Part shown: one piece after another, positions 1 through 8,548 of the stretch | Numbering within the stretch: position 1 is the first letter of the stretch | Layout of the letters: every line of letters begins with the position of its first letter | IMG/VR virus record: IMGVR_UViG_3300042330_000875 | Span: 82,078 to 146,077 of that record | DNA from: a virus | Length of the DNA stretch: 64,000 bases | Strand: one strand, 5' to 3' | Position numbers and translations under genes: made by a program | The notes under the pieces: model-generated | Told to the model about the DNA's origin: nothing | The model's input: the letters and a program-made list of their open reading frames with translations, nothing else | Database searches by the model: none

Positions 1-1
1 T

Positions 2-1393
2 ATTGATGAAATTCATCAACTTATGGGAATGAACAATGGTGAAAATTCAGCTATGAATGCTGCACAAATTTTAAAACCCGCATTAGCTCGTGGAACTTTA
101 AAATTAATTGGCGCAACCGATACGGAGAATTATCGTAAAATTCTACAAAAAGATAAACCATTAATGCGCCGATTCCAAGAAATTGTTATTGATGAACCTT
201 CTGCTGTTTATACAAAACAAATTCTCTATGGTTTAAAAGAAAGTTTTGAAAATTTTCATAATGTAAAATTCTCAAATTTGGCTTTAGATGCAGCAGTTGA
301 TTTATCTGGTCTTTATATTACAAATCGTAAATGGCCTGATAAAGCTATCGATTTAATCGATGCAGCGGGCGCTAGAGCATTGTTTCATAAAAAAGAATCA
401 GTTGAAGAAAGTGATATTGAATTTGAATTAACTCAAATCACAAAAATTCGCCCACAAAAAGCTAAAAAAGAAGAATCAAGCATTTATGATTTAGCAAAAA
501 ATATTAAACAACGTATTTTTGAACAAGATCAAGCAATTGAAACATTAGTTGATAGTGTTGCTATTGCAAAATGCGGAATGCGCGATACAAATAAACCTTT
601 AGGTCGTTATCTTTTTGTTGGCCCAAGTGGAACAGGCAAAACAGAAGTTTGTCGTGAATTAGCTAAAGAATTAAACATTCCCTTGCTCAAATATGATATG
701 AGTGAATATATGGAAGGGCACTCAATTAGTAAATTAATTGGTTCACCTCCTGGTTATGTTGGATATTCTGATGGTTCAAGTGGTTCAGGAAAATTAATCA
801 ATGATATTGAAACCAATCCAAATGCCATTTTACTATTAGATGAATTTGAAAAAGCGCACCCAAGTATTTTTAATGCATTCTTGCAAGTTTTAGATGATGC
901 TAAATTAACTTCAAGCGATGGTAAAACAGTAAAATTTAATAATGTTATTATCATTATGACAAGTAATGCTGGTGCTGCTAAATCTGAAAAAGCCTCAATT
1001 GGGTTTAATTCAAGTGAAAATAATTTACAATCAAATGTTATGGAAGCAGTTGAAAAAACCTTTTCTCCTGAGTTTCGTAATCGGTTAGATGAAGTTGTTG
1101 TTTTCAATCGTCTTAGTGAAGCGGCAATCAAACAAGTTGCTAAAAAGTTTCTTGATCGTCTTAATAACCAATTAAGTGAAAATTTAAATCAATTAACGTA
1201 TTCTGAAGCGGTTGTTGATTTTCTTGCTAAAAAAGGTTATAACCCAAAAATGGGAGCACGCCCAATGGAACGTGCAATTACTGATTTTGTTAAAAAGCAA
1301 ATTTCAAAAAAGATGTTTGAAAATCGTCATTTTGAAAATGTAAAAGTTTCATTAGACGTAATTGATGAAGAAATTAAAGTAGAGATTGCATAA
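2..1393 (+). CDS. clpA: ClpA-like AAA+ unfoldase, 5' end outside window
   Basis: The reading frame is open from the first bases (IDEIHQLMG, the Walker B region of the first AAA+ module), so the gene starts upstream of the window and about 463 residues are visible. The second module has Walker A GPSGTGKT (about nt 620-643), Walker B LLLDEFEKAHP (about nt 832-864), the NRLDE arginine-finger region and the Clp C-terminal signature NPKMGARPMERAI. Family knowledge: ClpA-type ATPases unfold proteins and thread them into ClpP. An IGF tripeptide after SEKAS lies where ClpA has its IGL ClpP-docking loop, so pairing with a host ClpP is plausible (inference). No ClpP gene is in the window. A hairpin terminator overlaps the stop codon. 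Confidence 0.88.
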   Translation: MDEIHQLMGMNNGENSAMNAAQILKPALARGTLKLIGATDTENYRKILQKDKPLMRRFQEIVIDEPSAVYTKQILYGLKESFENFHNVKFSNLALDAAVDLSGLYITNRKWPDKAIDLIDAAGARALFHKKESVEESDIEFELTQITKIRPQKAKKEESSIYDLAKNIKQRIFEQDQAIETLVDSVAIAKCGMRDTNKPLGRYLFVGPSGTGKTEVCRELAKELNIPLLKYDMSEYMEGHSISKLIGSPPGYVGYSDGSSGSGKLINDIETNPNAILLLDEFEKAHPSIFNAFLQVLDDAKLTSSDGKTVKFNNVIIIMTSNAGAAKSEKASIGFNSSENNLQSNVMEAVEKTFSPEFRNRLDEVVVFNRLSEAAIKQVAKKFLDRLNNQLSENLNQLTYSEAVVDFLAKKGYNPKMGARPMERAITDFVKKQISKKMFENRHFENVKVSLDVIDEEIKVEIA

Positions 1394-1408
1394 GGCAATC
1401 TCTTTTTT
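1381..1408 (+). terminator. Rho-independent terminator overlapping the clpA stop
   Basis: A 9-bp stem (1381-1389 with 1395-1403) and a 5-nt loop containing the stop codon are followed by a run of T. Confidence 0.75.
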
Positions 1409-1419
1409 GGAGTTATAAC

Positions 1420-1776
1420 ATGGATTTTAAATTAGCAAAAGTATTATATGAAAAAAACGAATTAACACAAGGCGTTATTATTAAAGCAAAATATACGGCA
1501 GTTGATATGGCAGGCAGGCATTCTTTTGAAACCATAGATGAATTTTTAGTAATTTATGCTTCTATTAAGGCAGAAATGTTAATTTTACATTGTAGTCATA
1601 AAAAATCAGGTATGCGAAGAAATTTAACACATGATTGTATTTTAGAAATTAATGGCATGACACCTGATAGAATTGCTGATAGTATTGATTTAACAATTGA
1701 TGGAAATGCTAAAAAAATAGGCAATAAACGTGGAAGAAAAACAAATGAAGAGCGCGCAAGGTTAGCTAATTTATAA
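1420..1776 (+). CDS. Hypothetical protein with basic C-terminus
   Basis: A 118-residue soluble protein of unrecognised function. The C-terminal stretch KIGNKRGRKTNEERARLANL is strongly basic with a GRK core and could contact nucleic acid (inference). There is an SD-like GGAG upstream. Its stop codon overlaps the ATG of the following YYIDGEKF-family gene (TAATG), so the two are probably translationally coupled. Confidence 0.7.
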   Translation: MDFKLAKVLYEKNELTQGVIIKAKYTAVDMAGRHSFETIDEFLVIYASIKAEMLILHCSHKKSGMRRNLTHDCILEINGMTPDRIADSIDLTIDGNAKKIGNKRGRKTNEERARLANL

Positions 1777-2105
1777 TGTTAATTTATTATATTGATGGTG
1801 AAAAATTTTACACTGAAGATTTTGATGATATTCCTCTGCATGATATTTCTTCACCTGATGAACAAACACCCGCATTTCAAGACAGTTTAACAAGTGAAAA
1901 ACTTTGGTGTGAAAAAAATTATCGTTGGCATCGATTAACTGGACCAACATTAATTCGTCCAGATGAAACTGTGGGATTTTGGTTAAACGATAAAAAATAC
2001 CATAATGTCCGGGATTGGATTAAAGAACATCCAAATCCAGATTTATATTTCGATGCATTAGGTATGAATGAAACAGACAGAGTGTTATGGTTTTTACAAA
2101 ATTAA
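1776..2105 (+). CDS. YYIDGEKF/HRLTGPA family protein, type A
   Basis: First of 18 related genes in the window; 109 residues. Family architecture, read across copies: an N-terminal strand YYIDGEKF, a SSPDExTPA block, a W(C/Y)xKG..HRLTGPA block resembling the repeat unit of MORN-like 'NGxxHRxxGPA' proteins, a FWLNDKxY strand, a WIKEHPNPDLYF helix, and a C-terminal TDRVLWFLQN tail. Type A members end in that tail; type B end in NQDxxFQVEMLLKY. No signal peptide, membrane segment or catalytic motif is visible and the function is unknown. This copy starts inside the stop codon of the preceding gene. Confidence 0.85.
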   Translation: MLIYYIDGEKFYTEDFDDIPLHDISSPDEQTPAFQDSLTSEKLWCEKNYRWHRLTGPTLIRPDETVGFWLNDKKYHNVRDWIKEHPNPDLYFDALGMNETDRVLWFLQN

Positions 2106-2122
2106 TTTTTATAAAAAAGCAC

Positions 2123-2151
2123 TAGACAGAGTATAGAAAATTTTCTATACT
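2123..2151 (+). promoter_or_regulatory. Sigma70-type promoter for the deaminase gene
   Basis: TAGACA at 2123-2128, a 17-bp spacer, then TATACT at 2146-2151, about 30 bp before the 2182 gene. The AGAAAATTTTCT palindrome seen in most promoters here fills the downstream part of the spacer. Confidence 0.65.
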
Positions 2152-2157
2152 CTGTCT
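2124..2157. repeat. 34-bp perfect palindrome over the promoter
   Basis: The two 17-nt arms are exact reverse complements, centred on AAAATTTT between 2140 and 2141. Because it is symmetric, a TATACT box and an AGACA element are present on both strands. There is no following T-run, so it looks more like an operator or bidirectional promoter than a terminator. Confidence 0.7.
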
Positions 2158-2181
2158 CTAATGTTGATGAAGGGAAATTAA

Positions 2182-2592
2182 ATGTCGAGAATTTTGGTTC
2201 GAGATGATCGTTGGATGGATTTCATTGAACGCAATCTTGTAGATCATGAAGCCATTGCAAATGCGCGTGTTGGCGCATGTATTGTTTTTAAAAACGAAAT
2301 TGTTTCTTTTCAAACCAATCAACTTAAAACGCATCCGCTTCAAACTAAGTTTGGCCGTAATAAGGAAGCTATTTATCTTCATGCTGAAGTGGCAAGTATT
2401 GTTGCTGCCAGCAAGCGTATTATTCATCCGAATGATTGGAAGAAAAGCACGATTTATGTTTTGCGTTTGACGAAAAACGAAGATCGTGCTATTGCCAAGC
2501 CTTGTAGTGGTTGTACTCAAGCAATTGCTGCTTATGGAATTGGTCGTGTAGTTTATACTGGGTTTGATGGTGAGACTATTGTAGTTGATTAA
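2182..2592 (+). CDS. Cytidine/deoxycytidylate deaminase-family protein
   Basis: A 136-residue protein with the zinc-dependent deaminase signature: H67-A-E69 (zinc ligand and catalytic Glu) and P107-C108-x-x-C111 (two Cys ligands). The spacing suits the CDA/dCMP deaminase fold. It is distinct from the deaminase at 3636-4064. The substrate cannot be read from sequence; nucleotide metabolism is likely for a T4-like phage. It has its own promoter and converges with the 2589 gene, overlapping it by 4 nt. Confidence 0.78.
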   Translation: MSRILVRDDRWMDFIERNLVDHEAIANARVGACIVFKNEIVSFQTNQLKTHPLQTKFGRNKEAIYLHAEVASIVAASKRIIHPNDWKKSTIYVLRLTKNEDRAIAKPCSGCTQAIAAYGIGRVVYTGFDGETIVVD

Positions 2593-3110
2593 AAATCAAC
2601 TGGAACGGTTTCACTCATTATATCATTAATATATTGTGAAACAATTTGTTCTTCTGTTCCAACATAACCATTTAAACGAAGATATTCTATAAAATATTCA
2701 TTCCAAATTAATTTTAATTGTAATCCATCTAAGCCTTTTTTATTATCAAAATTACTATCTAACATTTTCATAAATGGTTCTTGTTTTAAATTAGCCAATT
2801 CTAATTCATAAGTATCTTGATCAATATCTTCGTCTTCTAATTGCCAAAGTAATTGATATTCAAATAGTTTTTTATCGTTTTTAAGAAACAATTTTATTTT
2901 TTCACGATATTGTTCTTTTGTTAATAAATTTAATTGTAAATCAAATTTTAAAATTTCTAAAGTATTATCAATAATACCCATATCATTGTTTAAAATAAAC
3001 AATTCTTTTTCTAATTCAATTCCAGAATAATAATATTCTGCTTCGGCAATTTTTCTAGTTTTGCCTTTTAATCCCCAACTTCCAGGTAATAACCAAAATG
3101 GTAATTTCAT
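2589..3110 (-). CDS. Hypothetical protein
   Basis: A 173-residue acidic, helix-rich protein that begins MKLPFWLLPGSWGLKGKTR. Function not recognised. It is third in a minus-strand run (4064 to 2589) after the dCMP deaminase and a coiled-coil protein, with a 10-bp gap to the latter. Confidence 0.65.
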   Translation of the reverse strand: MKLPFWLLPGSWGLKGKTRKIAEAEYYYSGIELEKELFILNNDMGIIDNTLEILKFDLQLNLLTKEQYREKIKLFLKNDKKLFEYQLLWQLEDEDIDQDTYELELANLKQEPFMKMLDSNFDNKKGLDGLQLKLIWNEYFIEYLRLNGYVGTEEQIVSQYINDIMSETVPVDF

Positions 3111-3120
3111 TTTTTATTCC

Positions 3121-3639
3121 TTATAACTTATAACTATCAATAATTTTTTGTGTATTTTCGATAATTTTATTAGATTTTTCTATTAGATTATTATATCTCT
3201 TAATACGGTTATACATTTCTTCTTTATATTCTAAAACATGACATTTTTCTTGTTCTAATCTATTTTTGAATAGTTCTAAATCTAACCATTTACCAAGATT
3301 TATATCAGAGAATAAAATATCATCATTATAGTTAATAACTATTTCTTTTTTACTCGTGGTTGACCAAGAAGAAACTTTTGGACCAGAACCGCCACCCTCA
3401 TCGTTATCATACGAATCATAACTTGTATGTTGAAATTCAACAACAATGTTTTTATTAATTAGATCAATATTAAAAGAATATGGCACACCAAACGTTTCAT
3501 CATATTCAAATTCATAACGATATGATTTTAATTCTTTATTTTTAAGAGAAATTAAATTATTAATCTTTATTTTATTTTCTTCCAATAATTTCTCTGATAG
3601 TTCTATTTCATTTAATAAATTAATTATTTCATTATTCAT
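3121..3639 (-). CDS. Hypothetical coiled-coil protein
   Basis: A 172-residue protein with predicted helices at both ends (about 1-35 and 125-170, rich in E/K/N/I) around a central beta-rich part that contains a glycine/serine patch (DDEGGGSGPKVSSWS). Function unknown. Its start overlaps the stop of the upstream deaminase by 4 nt, so the two are probably coupled. Confidence 0.65.
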   Translation of the reverse strand: MNNEIINLLNEIELSEKLLEENKIKINNLISLKNKELKSYRYEFEYDETFGVPYSFNIDLINKNIVVEFQHTSYDSYDNDEGGGSGPKVSSWSTTSKKEIVINYNDDILFSDINLGKWLDLELFKNRLEQEKCHVLEYKEEMYNRIKRYNNLIEKSNKIIENTQKIIDSYKL

Positions 3640-4064
3640 AATAATTCCTCACAAATTGTAACTTTTATATTTGAGTTGTTTAACATATGTTCTGCTGCAT
3701 CAAAACTTTCTTGTAATGTTTTTCCTGTTGGTTTAGGTGGAACAACAATTTCTTTTATTTTGAATTTAATCATTACCTTTACACATTCCGAGCAAGGCCA
3801 CCAATTAATATACATAATGCTATCTTTAACATCAATATTGTTAATAATTGCAGAAAAAATAGCATTTCTTTCCGCATGTTCCAAATAAAAATATTTATGT
3901 GGTTTTTCAAGATATTTTGGATTTTTATCTTTTATATCCGCCCAATCATTAAAACCAGTTGAAATTATTTCGTTGTTTTTTACAATTAATGCTGCCACTT
4001 TTCTTGTTGGATCAGGACTTTTTTCTGCTAAGTTTTTTAAAATTTGAAAATATTCTTTGTTCAT
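3636..4064 (-). CDS. dCMP deaminase-like protein
   Basis: A 142-residue zinc-dependent deaminase with H63-A-E65 (HAERN) and P90-C91-x-x-C94 (WWPCSEC), matching dCMP deaminases that supply dUMP for thymidylate synthesis. That fits with ThyX at 44255. It is first gene of the minus-strand operon 4064-2589, with a TATACT -10 upstream. The N-terminal SPDPTRKVAALIV is typical of the family. Confidence 0.85.
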   Translation of the reverse strand: MNKEYFQILKNLAEKSPDPTRKVAALIVKNNEIISTGFNDWADIKDKNPKYLEKPHKYFYLEHAERNAIFSAIINNIDVKDSIMYINWWPCSECVKVMIKFKIKEIVVPPKPTGKTLQESFDAAEHMLNNSNIKVTICEELL

Positions 4065-4082
4065 TTTTAACCTCTTGATTAG

Positions 4083-4111
4083 AGTATAATCAAAAATGAT
4101 AATTTAAACAA
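4083..4111 (-). promoter_or_regulatory. Promoter for the dCMP deaminase operon
   Basis: On the minus strand, TTGTTT, a 17-bp spacer and TATACT lie about 20 bp upstream of the 4064 start. The -35 is imperfect. Confidence 0.45.
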
Positions 4112-4118
4112 ATAAAAC

Positions 4119-4147
4119 TTGACGAAATTGCAAAAATATTTTATTAT
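4119..4147 (+). promoter_or_regulatory. Promoter for the small membrane protein gene
   Basis: TTGACG (4119-4124), a 17-bp spacer, TATTAT (4142-4147), then AAGGAA and ATG at 4192. It diverges from the deaminase promoter. Confidence 0.55.
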
Positions 4148-4191
4148 TAATTTTAAATAGATTAAATTAAAAAACAATACAAGGAACAATT

Positions 4192-4443
4192 ATGATTTTT
4201 ACAGCGGCATTGATGAATTTAATTTTATCTTTTATTTCAATTGTTTATATTAAGTTTAAAAACTTTGATGTAATTTATTATTCTAAATTATCAAAAGAAC
4301 AACAGGTAATTTATCTACAAAATTATACTGATAATAGTTTGAAATTTCTTTCGCAAAATGAAATTGTTCAAATACAAACATATTCTCTTATGTTTATTGT
4401 TATGTTACTTTTATTACCTTATGCTTATTTTTTCGGGCTATAA
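4192..4443 (+). CDS. Small membrane protein, two TM segments
   Basis: 83 residues with hydrophobic segments at about 1-22 (MIFTAALMNLILSFISIVYI) and 64-82, separated by a polar loop rich in Q, N and S. Likely an inner-membrane protein. No holin or spanin motif is convincing, though size and topology would allow a holin. Confidence 0.6.
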   Translation: MIFTAALMNLILSFISIVYIKFKNFDVIYYSKLSKEQQVIYLQNYTDNSLKFLSQNEIVQIQTYSLMFIVMLLLLPYAYFFGL

Positions 4444-4470
4444 TTTCAATTTAAAAAATTGTTAATTTTA

Positions 4471-4478
4471 TATAAATA
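4471..4478 (+). promoter_or_regulatory. Possible T4-type late promoter TATAAATA
   Basis: An exact TATAAATA octamer lies 24 bp before the start of a virion appendage gene. T4 late promoters use this motif at -10. In such AT-rich DNA it could be chance, so this is tentative. Confidence 0.35.
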
Positions 4479-4502
4479 TTAGGTTATTAGAGGAGTTAAA
4501 TA

Positions 4503-6356
4503 ATGTCATCAAATAATTTTTCATTGGAAGGTGTAGCCAGTAAAGTTCGCTTAGGCAAAGCTGGTCCACAATTAAAAAACAATAATGGTGTTATCGAAGT
4601 TAAAAACGTAGATGATACCACTTTAGCTAAATTATCAGTTGCAGATGGAACCAATCCATCAGAAGCAACAAATTTATCTCAATTAGAAAGCGCAATTGCA
4701 GATGTACCAGTTACTTTTACTGGTTTTGATTTTCGTTTAGGCGATATCGCAAACGGCGATGGTAGTTGGACACCAGGAGCGGTTCCAATTGATGAAAATA
4801 CCAAAATAAGTGCAGCAATTGATGGTTTAAATGAAGTTCTTTCATTGCTTGTTCCTGCACAACCGCCAGCTTTTCCAAATGCTCAAGCATTAACTTTAAC
4901 TTCAGTTGGTACATCACCATTACAAGCTGCTGGTGCGGTTCCAAACAATACAGGAACAACTTCTCCTTGGAGTGCTGGACAAGCAGTTACACGCTTAACT
5001 TCAAACGCAACTACTAACACATTTAATGATATGGGTCCAGGCAACTCAGGAACCGTTACACTTATTAATAATGGCGCATCTTCTGGTTCTCGTGTTTTAA
5101 CTGGAACTGGCGATAATGGAACTTATGGTAATCTTGTAATAGCAGATCAAAAAGATTTTCCAGTTATTACGCCCGGTTTTTGGAAATCCATTGATATTTC
5201 TGGTAGTGGTATAGTTGGAACACAAGGAACAAATCGTATTTCAATCAATCATTCGGCTGCTGGTTCAACAGGGGATGTTTTTTATATTAGAGACAATATA
5301 ACAGCAACCCCAGTTGTTAGCTCAGTTGGTTTATCTCAATCAGGTTCTCCTACATTTGCCTATAGTTCAAGTGTGCCTCATTATGGTGATTCAACCGCAA
5401 CTTTAACTGGTTCAGCAAGTGTTAACAATTTATCAGGTGAAACGTATTATGGCGGTTCAACCCCATTTACGGTTTCTGGCACAAATTCTATTATAGCATC
5501 ACAAAGTTATACTTATGCAACTTTAGGTATTACTACACCAATTACTCGACAAACTGTTGCTGCTACTCCAATTACACCAGTTTCTATTTTAGTTAATGGA
5601 ACAAACATTCATAATTCTGGTTTAATTCAAGCAGTTTCAACAAACGTAAATGGTTCAAGTGCTGCAACCAATTTAAGTTCTTCAATTGTGTTAGTAAAAC
5701 GTGGAACAGTTGGCAGTAGAATTGATGAAATGAATATTCCAATTACTATTGCTGGAACAACCGGAGATTCAGTTGCACAAAGAATTTCTTCTAATTCAAA
5801 TGCTGATACACCAAATTATACTTTTACTGGAACATCAACAGATTGGGTACAAAATGCAGCTTTAAGCACTTATGAAACAGCAGTAGTTGCTGGTTTATTA
5901 TCTCATAACCAAACAAATTATTCAACTGGTCATTTACCAGTTGGGCCAAATTTAAGTGTTGGTCGAACAGGCGCACAATATATTACATTTTGGTTTAGAC
6001 GTACACCAGTTAGTAAATTTGATCTTCAATTAACAACAGGTGTTAGTGGTATTGGTGGTTGCTGGATTAAATTAGTAGGTCAAGAAACAACAAGTACATT
6101 AAATGGTTGGTTTGATATGAGTTTAGCTTATTCTGGTTCTGGTGCTCCTGGTGCTGGCGCTGGTGGTAATGGAAGTAATGGTTGTGCATTAGGTGGTGTT
6201 TTAGCTACTAGCACACAATATACCAATGCAAGAAGAACTGTTACTTTTGGTACATTAAGTTCAGCAAGTGCAACCAACAATTCAATTTTAGTTAGATTTA
6301 AATTAACTTCTGGACAATCAATTCCAGCATTAAGCATTTTAGCGGCAAGTAATTAA
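4503..6356 (+). CDS. Tail fibre/appendage-like virion protein
   Basis: A 617-residue protein dominated by S, T, N, G and V with few charged residues, typical of beta-rich fibre proteins. The N-terminus (about 1-60) has GGVIEV-like short strands often found at the attachment end of fibres; residues about 540-560 are a Gly/Ala-rich loop (GAPGAGAGGNGSNG) resembling T4-like fibre-tip loops. An AGAGGAG SD precedes it. It is followed 14 bp later by a second appendage gene. Receptor binding is an inference. Confidence 0.65.
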   Translation: MSSNNFSLEGVASKVRLGKAGPQLKNNNGVIEVKNVDDTTLAKLSVADGTNPSEATNLSQLESAIADVPVTFTGFDFRLGDIANGDGSWTPGAVPIDENTKISAAIDGLNEVLSLLVPAQPPAFPNAQALTLTSVGTSPLQAAGAVPNNTGTTSPWSAGQAVTRLTSNATTNTFNDMGPGNSGTVTLINNGASSGSRVLTGTGDNGTYGNLVIADQKDFPVITPGFWKSIDISGSGIVGTQGTNRISINHSAAGSTGDVFYIRDNITATPVVSSVGLSQSGSPTFAYSSSVPHYGDSTATLTGSASVNNLSGETYYGGSTPFTVSGTNSIIASQSYTYATLGITTPITRQTVAATPITPVSILVNGTNIHNSGLIQAVSTNVNGSSAATNLSSSIVLVKRGTVGSRIDEMNIPITIAGTTGDSVAQRISSNSNADTPNYTFTGTSTDWVQNAALSTYETAVVAGLLSHNQTNYSTGHLPVGPNLSVGRTGAQYITFWFRRTPVSKFDLQLTTGVSGIGGCWIKLVGQETTSTLNGWFDMSLAYSGSGAPGAGAGGNGSNGCALGGVLATSTQYTNARRTVTFGTLSSASATNNSILVRFKLTSGQSIPALSILAASN

Positions 6357-6370
6357 TAGGAGAATAAAAA

Positions 6371-7429
6371 ATGGCTATTTCAGATACACAATTAATCGAC
6401 CTATTAGTTAAAAAAGTTATTGGTGGCGTTGCTAAAACCGATACGGCAAGTGCAAAAAGTGTTAGCAATGAAACTATTGCTAGTCCTTTACCAGTTTATG
6501 CAAATCAAATTTGGGCTGAACCAGAAAATATTCCAAATACTCCACCAATTTCTAATACATCGGCAGTAAGTGTTCGCACGGTTGCCAATTCAAGTTCACA
6601 AATAAATTTAACAATGGACGCAACATCAACAACCAATCGTACATTTTTAACTGGATTGGTTGATTGGATTTCTCCTACATTTGGAAGTAATTATGCGGTA
6701 AAGATTTATCGTGGAAATCCAGCATTGGGCGGGGTTCAAATATTCCCAAATGGTTCTGGTAACTCTGATTCTTATATGTTTGATTATACTGCTGGTGTTT
6801 TAAATTTTGCTGATACAAATATTCCATCGGGCATAACATCAAGCAATGTTTGGATTGAAGGTTATCGATATATTGGAGCAAAAGGCGTAGCAAGTGCTGC
6901 TGGATCAACAAAAACATATATTGTTGCTAACATTGCTGCTAGAGATGCATTAACTGGATTAAAGGCTGGCGATGGTGCATTTGTGTTAGATGCAAGTGCC
7001 GATCCTCAAATAACAGATACAGGCGAATATGCAGAATATCGTTGGACTGGTTCTGCTTGGAAATTGATTTCAACTGAAGACGCAGTTAAAGTTGATGCTA
7101 GTTCAATTAAAATTACAGTTAATTCTTCAACTACTGGGCCAATCGTTTTAGCAACTGCCGGAAATATTTATTCCACTTATAAAGTTTCAAGAATTATTGG
7201 AGCAGAAATTAAAGTTAATACTGTTTTTGATGGAAATAAATCTTTTAATGTTGGTACAGACGGTAATAATACTGCTGTTTTAACCGATACTGATTATGAT
7301 TTAACACAAACTGGTAATTACGTTCGCAGCGGTGGTTTTGACTTCCCAAGTGGCAATACAGAAATTAAATTATTTACTTCTGGAAGTTCAACAGTAGGAA
7401 GCGCTACGATTTATTTGACTTATGTTTAA
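6371..7429 (+). CDS. Tail/appendage structural protein
   Basis: A 352-residue S/T/N/G-rich protein. The middle (about 180-236) carries a motif common in phage tail proteins: AARDALTGLKAGDGAFVLDA, then an EYRWTGSAWKLI strand. The C-terminus is beta-rich. It is co-transcribed with the fibre-like gene upstream and ended by a bidirectional terminator. Probably a fibre subunit or adaptor; exact role unknown. Confidence 0.6.
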   Translation: MAISDTQLIDLLVKKVIGGVAKTDTASAKSVSNETIASPLPVYANQIWAEPENIPNTPPISNTSAVSVRTVANSSSQINLTMDATSTTNRTFLTGLVDWISPTFGSNYAVKIYRGNPALGGVQIFPNGSGNSDSYMFDYTAGVLNFADTNIPSGITSSNVWIEGYRYIGAKGVASAAGSTKTYIVANIAARDALTGLKAGDGAFVLDASADPQITDTGEYAEYRWTGSAWKLISTEDAVKVDASSIKITVNSSTTGPIVLATAGNIYSTYKVSRIIGAEIKVNTVFDGNKSFNVGTDGNNTAVLTDTDYDLTQTGNYVRSGGFDFPSGNTEIKLFTSGSSTVGSATIYLTYV

Positions 7430-7437
7430 TAATTAAT

Positions 7438-7463
7438 AAAGGGGAGATTTAAATCTCCCCTTT
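7438..7463. terminator. Bidirectional terminator
   Basis: A perfect palindrome with GGGGAGATTT arms flanked by A and T runs lies between two convergent genes. Confidence 0.8.
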
Positions 7464-7465
7464 TT

Positions 7466-7657
7466 TTAAAAGAAATTAGGAATGTTCATAATTCCATAAC
7501 CAATTAAAAACAAAACAACGGAAATAATAAAACAAAGTGTTTTTAAGCCACCAATTTTACGTTTATTTACCGTAACAGTACCAAATAAAGAAACAACTGC
7601 TAGGCCAATTGCAAAGGTGAAAAAGGGCGATGCAATAAGAATAAAAAGAAGTTCCAT
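7466..7657 (-). CDS. Small membrane protein, two TM segments
   Basis: 63 residues with hydrophobic helices at about 2-27 and 40-60 and a basic linker VNKRKIGG between them. An SD-like AAAGGAG lies upstream on the minus strand, and a strong palindrome-containing promoter is at 7733-7705. Function unknown. Confidence 0.65.
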   Translation of the reverse strand: MELLFILIASPFFTFAIGLAVVSLFGTVTVNKRKIGGLKTLCFIISVVLFLIGYGIMNIPNFF

Positions 7658-7704
7658 AGTTCAATCTCCTTTGTTCGTTGCGACGTTTCCGTCTTGATGA
7701 ACCC

Positions 7705-7733
7705 AATATAGAAAATTTTCTGATCTTTGTCAA
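7705..7733 (-). promoter_or_regulatory. Consensus promoter with AGAAAATTTTCT palindrome
   Basis: Minus strand: TTGACA (7733-7728), 17-bp spacer, TATATT (7710-7705). The 12-bp palindrome overlaps spacer and -10 edge. The same roughly 55-bp block recurs at 22138 and 26618, and degenerate at 19190. Confidence 0.8.
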
Positions 7734-7756
7734 GCGCTTTTTTAAATTTAATTTTT

Positions 7757-7784
7757 CCGGTATTATGTAGCAAACGCCACTAAC
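7757..7784 (-). repeat. Intergenic module X, copy 1
   Basis: A 28-bp block matching 26 of 28 positions of the inverted copy at 14847-14874. It sits directly upstream of the 7705-7733 promoter. Function unknown; it may have arrived with the host-like DNA that begins here. Confidence 0.6.
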
Positions 7785-7855
7785 TTTCTCAGCAGAAGCC
7801 CGGCATTTTACAGTATATTGCATATCGAGATCAAAAATCAAAATTGGAATGAAAG

Positions 7856-8281
7856 ATGCCGTTCGCTGAAATTTTGAAACCGCTTCAGGAGAAGCACGCT
7901 GAATTAACGGCAGTTATAAAAAATCTACAAATTCAGATTGATTTACATAAGGATAATTTACGACACTTAGAAGCGACGATGCGGTTATTCGATGGTAGCA
8001 CACCCATTCTCACAAAGAAGGAAGAGAAGGCGAAGATTTTTTGGCATGGTGAATTATCACGCCTGATTATGGATGCGTTGCGCGGGAAGGAATCTGGTTT
8101 GAGTACGACAGATATAACGCATGCTGTTATGTTGACTAAAAATCTCGATTCGGAAGACAAGAATTTTGTGAAGGAGATAAAGGAGCAGGTAACGCGGTGT
8201 TTATCGCGTCAAAAGTCTATTGGGTTATTGAGTTCGAAAAAATCCGATGGGAAGGATTATATTTGGGATATTAAAGATTAA
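7856..8281 (+). CDS. Hypothetical protein: N-terminal coiled coil, possible C-terminal winged helix
   Basis: A 141-residue protein. Residues about 5-45 form a heptad-like helix (LQEKHAELTAVIKNLQIQID); residues about 65-140 (RLIMDALRGKESGLSTTDI ... LSRQKSIGLLSSKK) resemble a winged-helix DNA-binding domain. Codon use is G+C-richer than the phage genes, as expected for a host-derived gene. From memory, similar small proteins occur in alphaproteobacteria. It opens the host-like island. Confidence 0.6.
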   Translation: MPFAEILKPLQEKHAELTAVIKNLQIQIDLHKDNLRHLEATMRLFDGSTPILTKKEEKAKIFWHGELSRLIMDALRGKESGLSTTDITHAVMLTKNLDSEDKNFVKEIKEQVTRCLSRQKSIGLLSSKKSDGKDYIWDIKD

Positions 8282-8317
8282 TATTATAAATATATATTAA
8301 CATATTGGAGAATTTTT

Positions 8318-8548
8318 ATGGAAGATATTTTTAAAGATGCAGAAGTAGTGTATATGACTTCTGAGGAAATAAGAAATTTGAAAACCAATTTAGATGGTGT
8401 TTTGGAAAATATTAAAACCTTAATTACGCCAGAATGGCTTGAAAATCATCCTCGCCAGATCGTGAACGGCAGAGAATATTATGATTTTAATAAAGAGGAT
8501 TACGATTTATTAGGAATAAAATTAAGAACAATTATTTTGTCGTATTAA
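8318..8548 (+). CDS. Hypothetical small protein
   Basis: 76 residues, acidic N-terminus (MEDIFKDAEVVYMTSEE), AT-rich phage-like codon use, good SD (TTGGAG, 7-nt spacing). Not recognised. Its 3' end overlaps the convergent 8532-8741 gene by 17 nt. Confidence 0.5.
   Translation: MEDIFKDAEVVYMTSEEIRNLKTNLDGVLENIKTLITPEWLENHPRQIVNGREYYDFNKEDYDLLGIKLRTIILSY

Noticed and set aside
754-1131. 125-aa minus-strand frame inside the ClpA-like gene
   Set aside because: Shadow of a strongly conserved coding region; no SD or promoter.
2158-2520. 120-aa minus-strand frame opposite the deaminase
   Set aside because: Antisense to conserved HAE and PCxxC motifs; coding evidence favours the plus strand.
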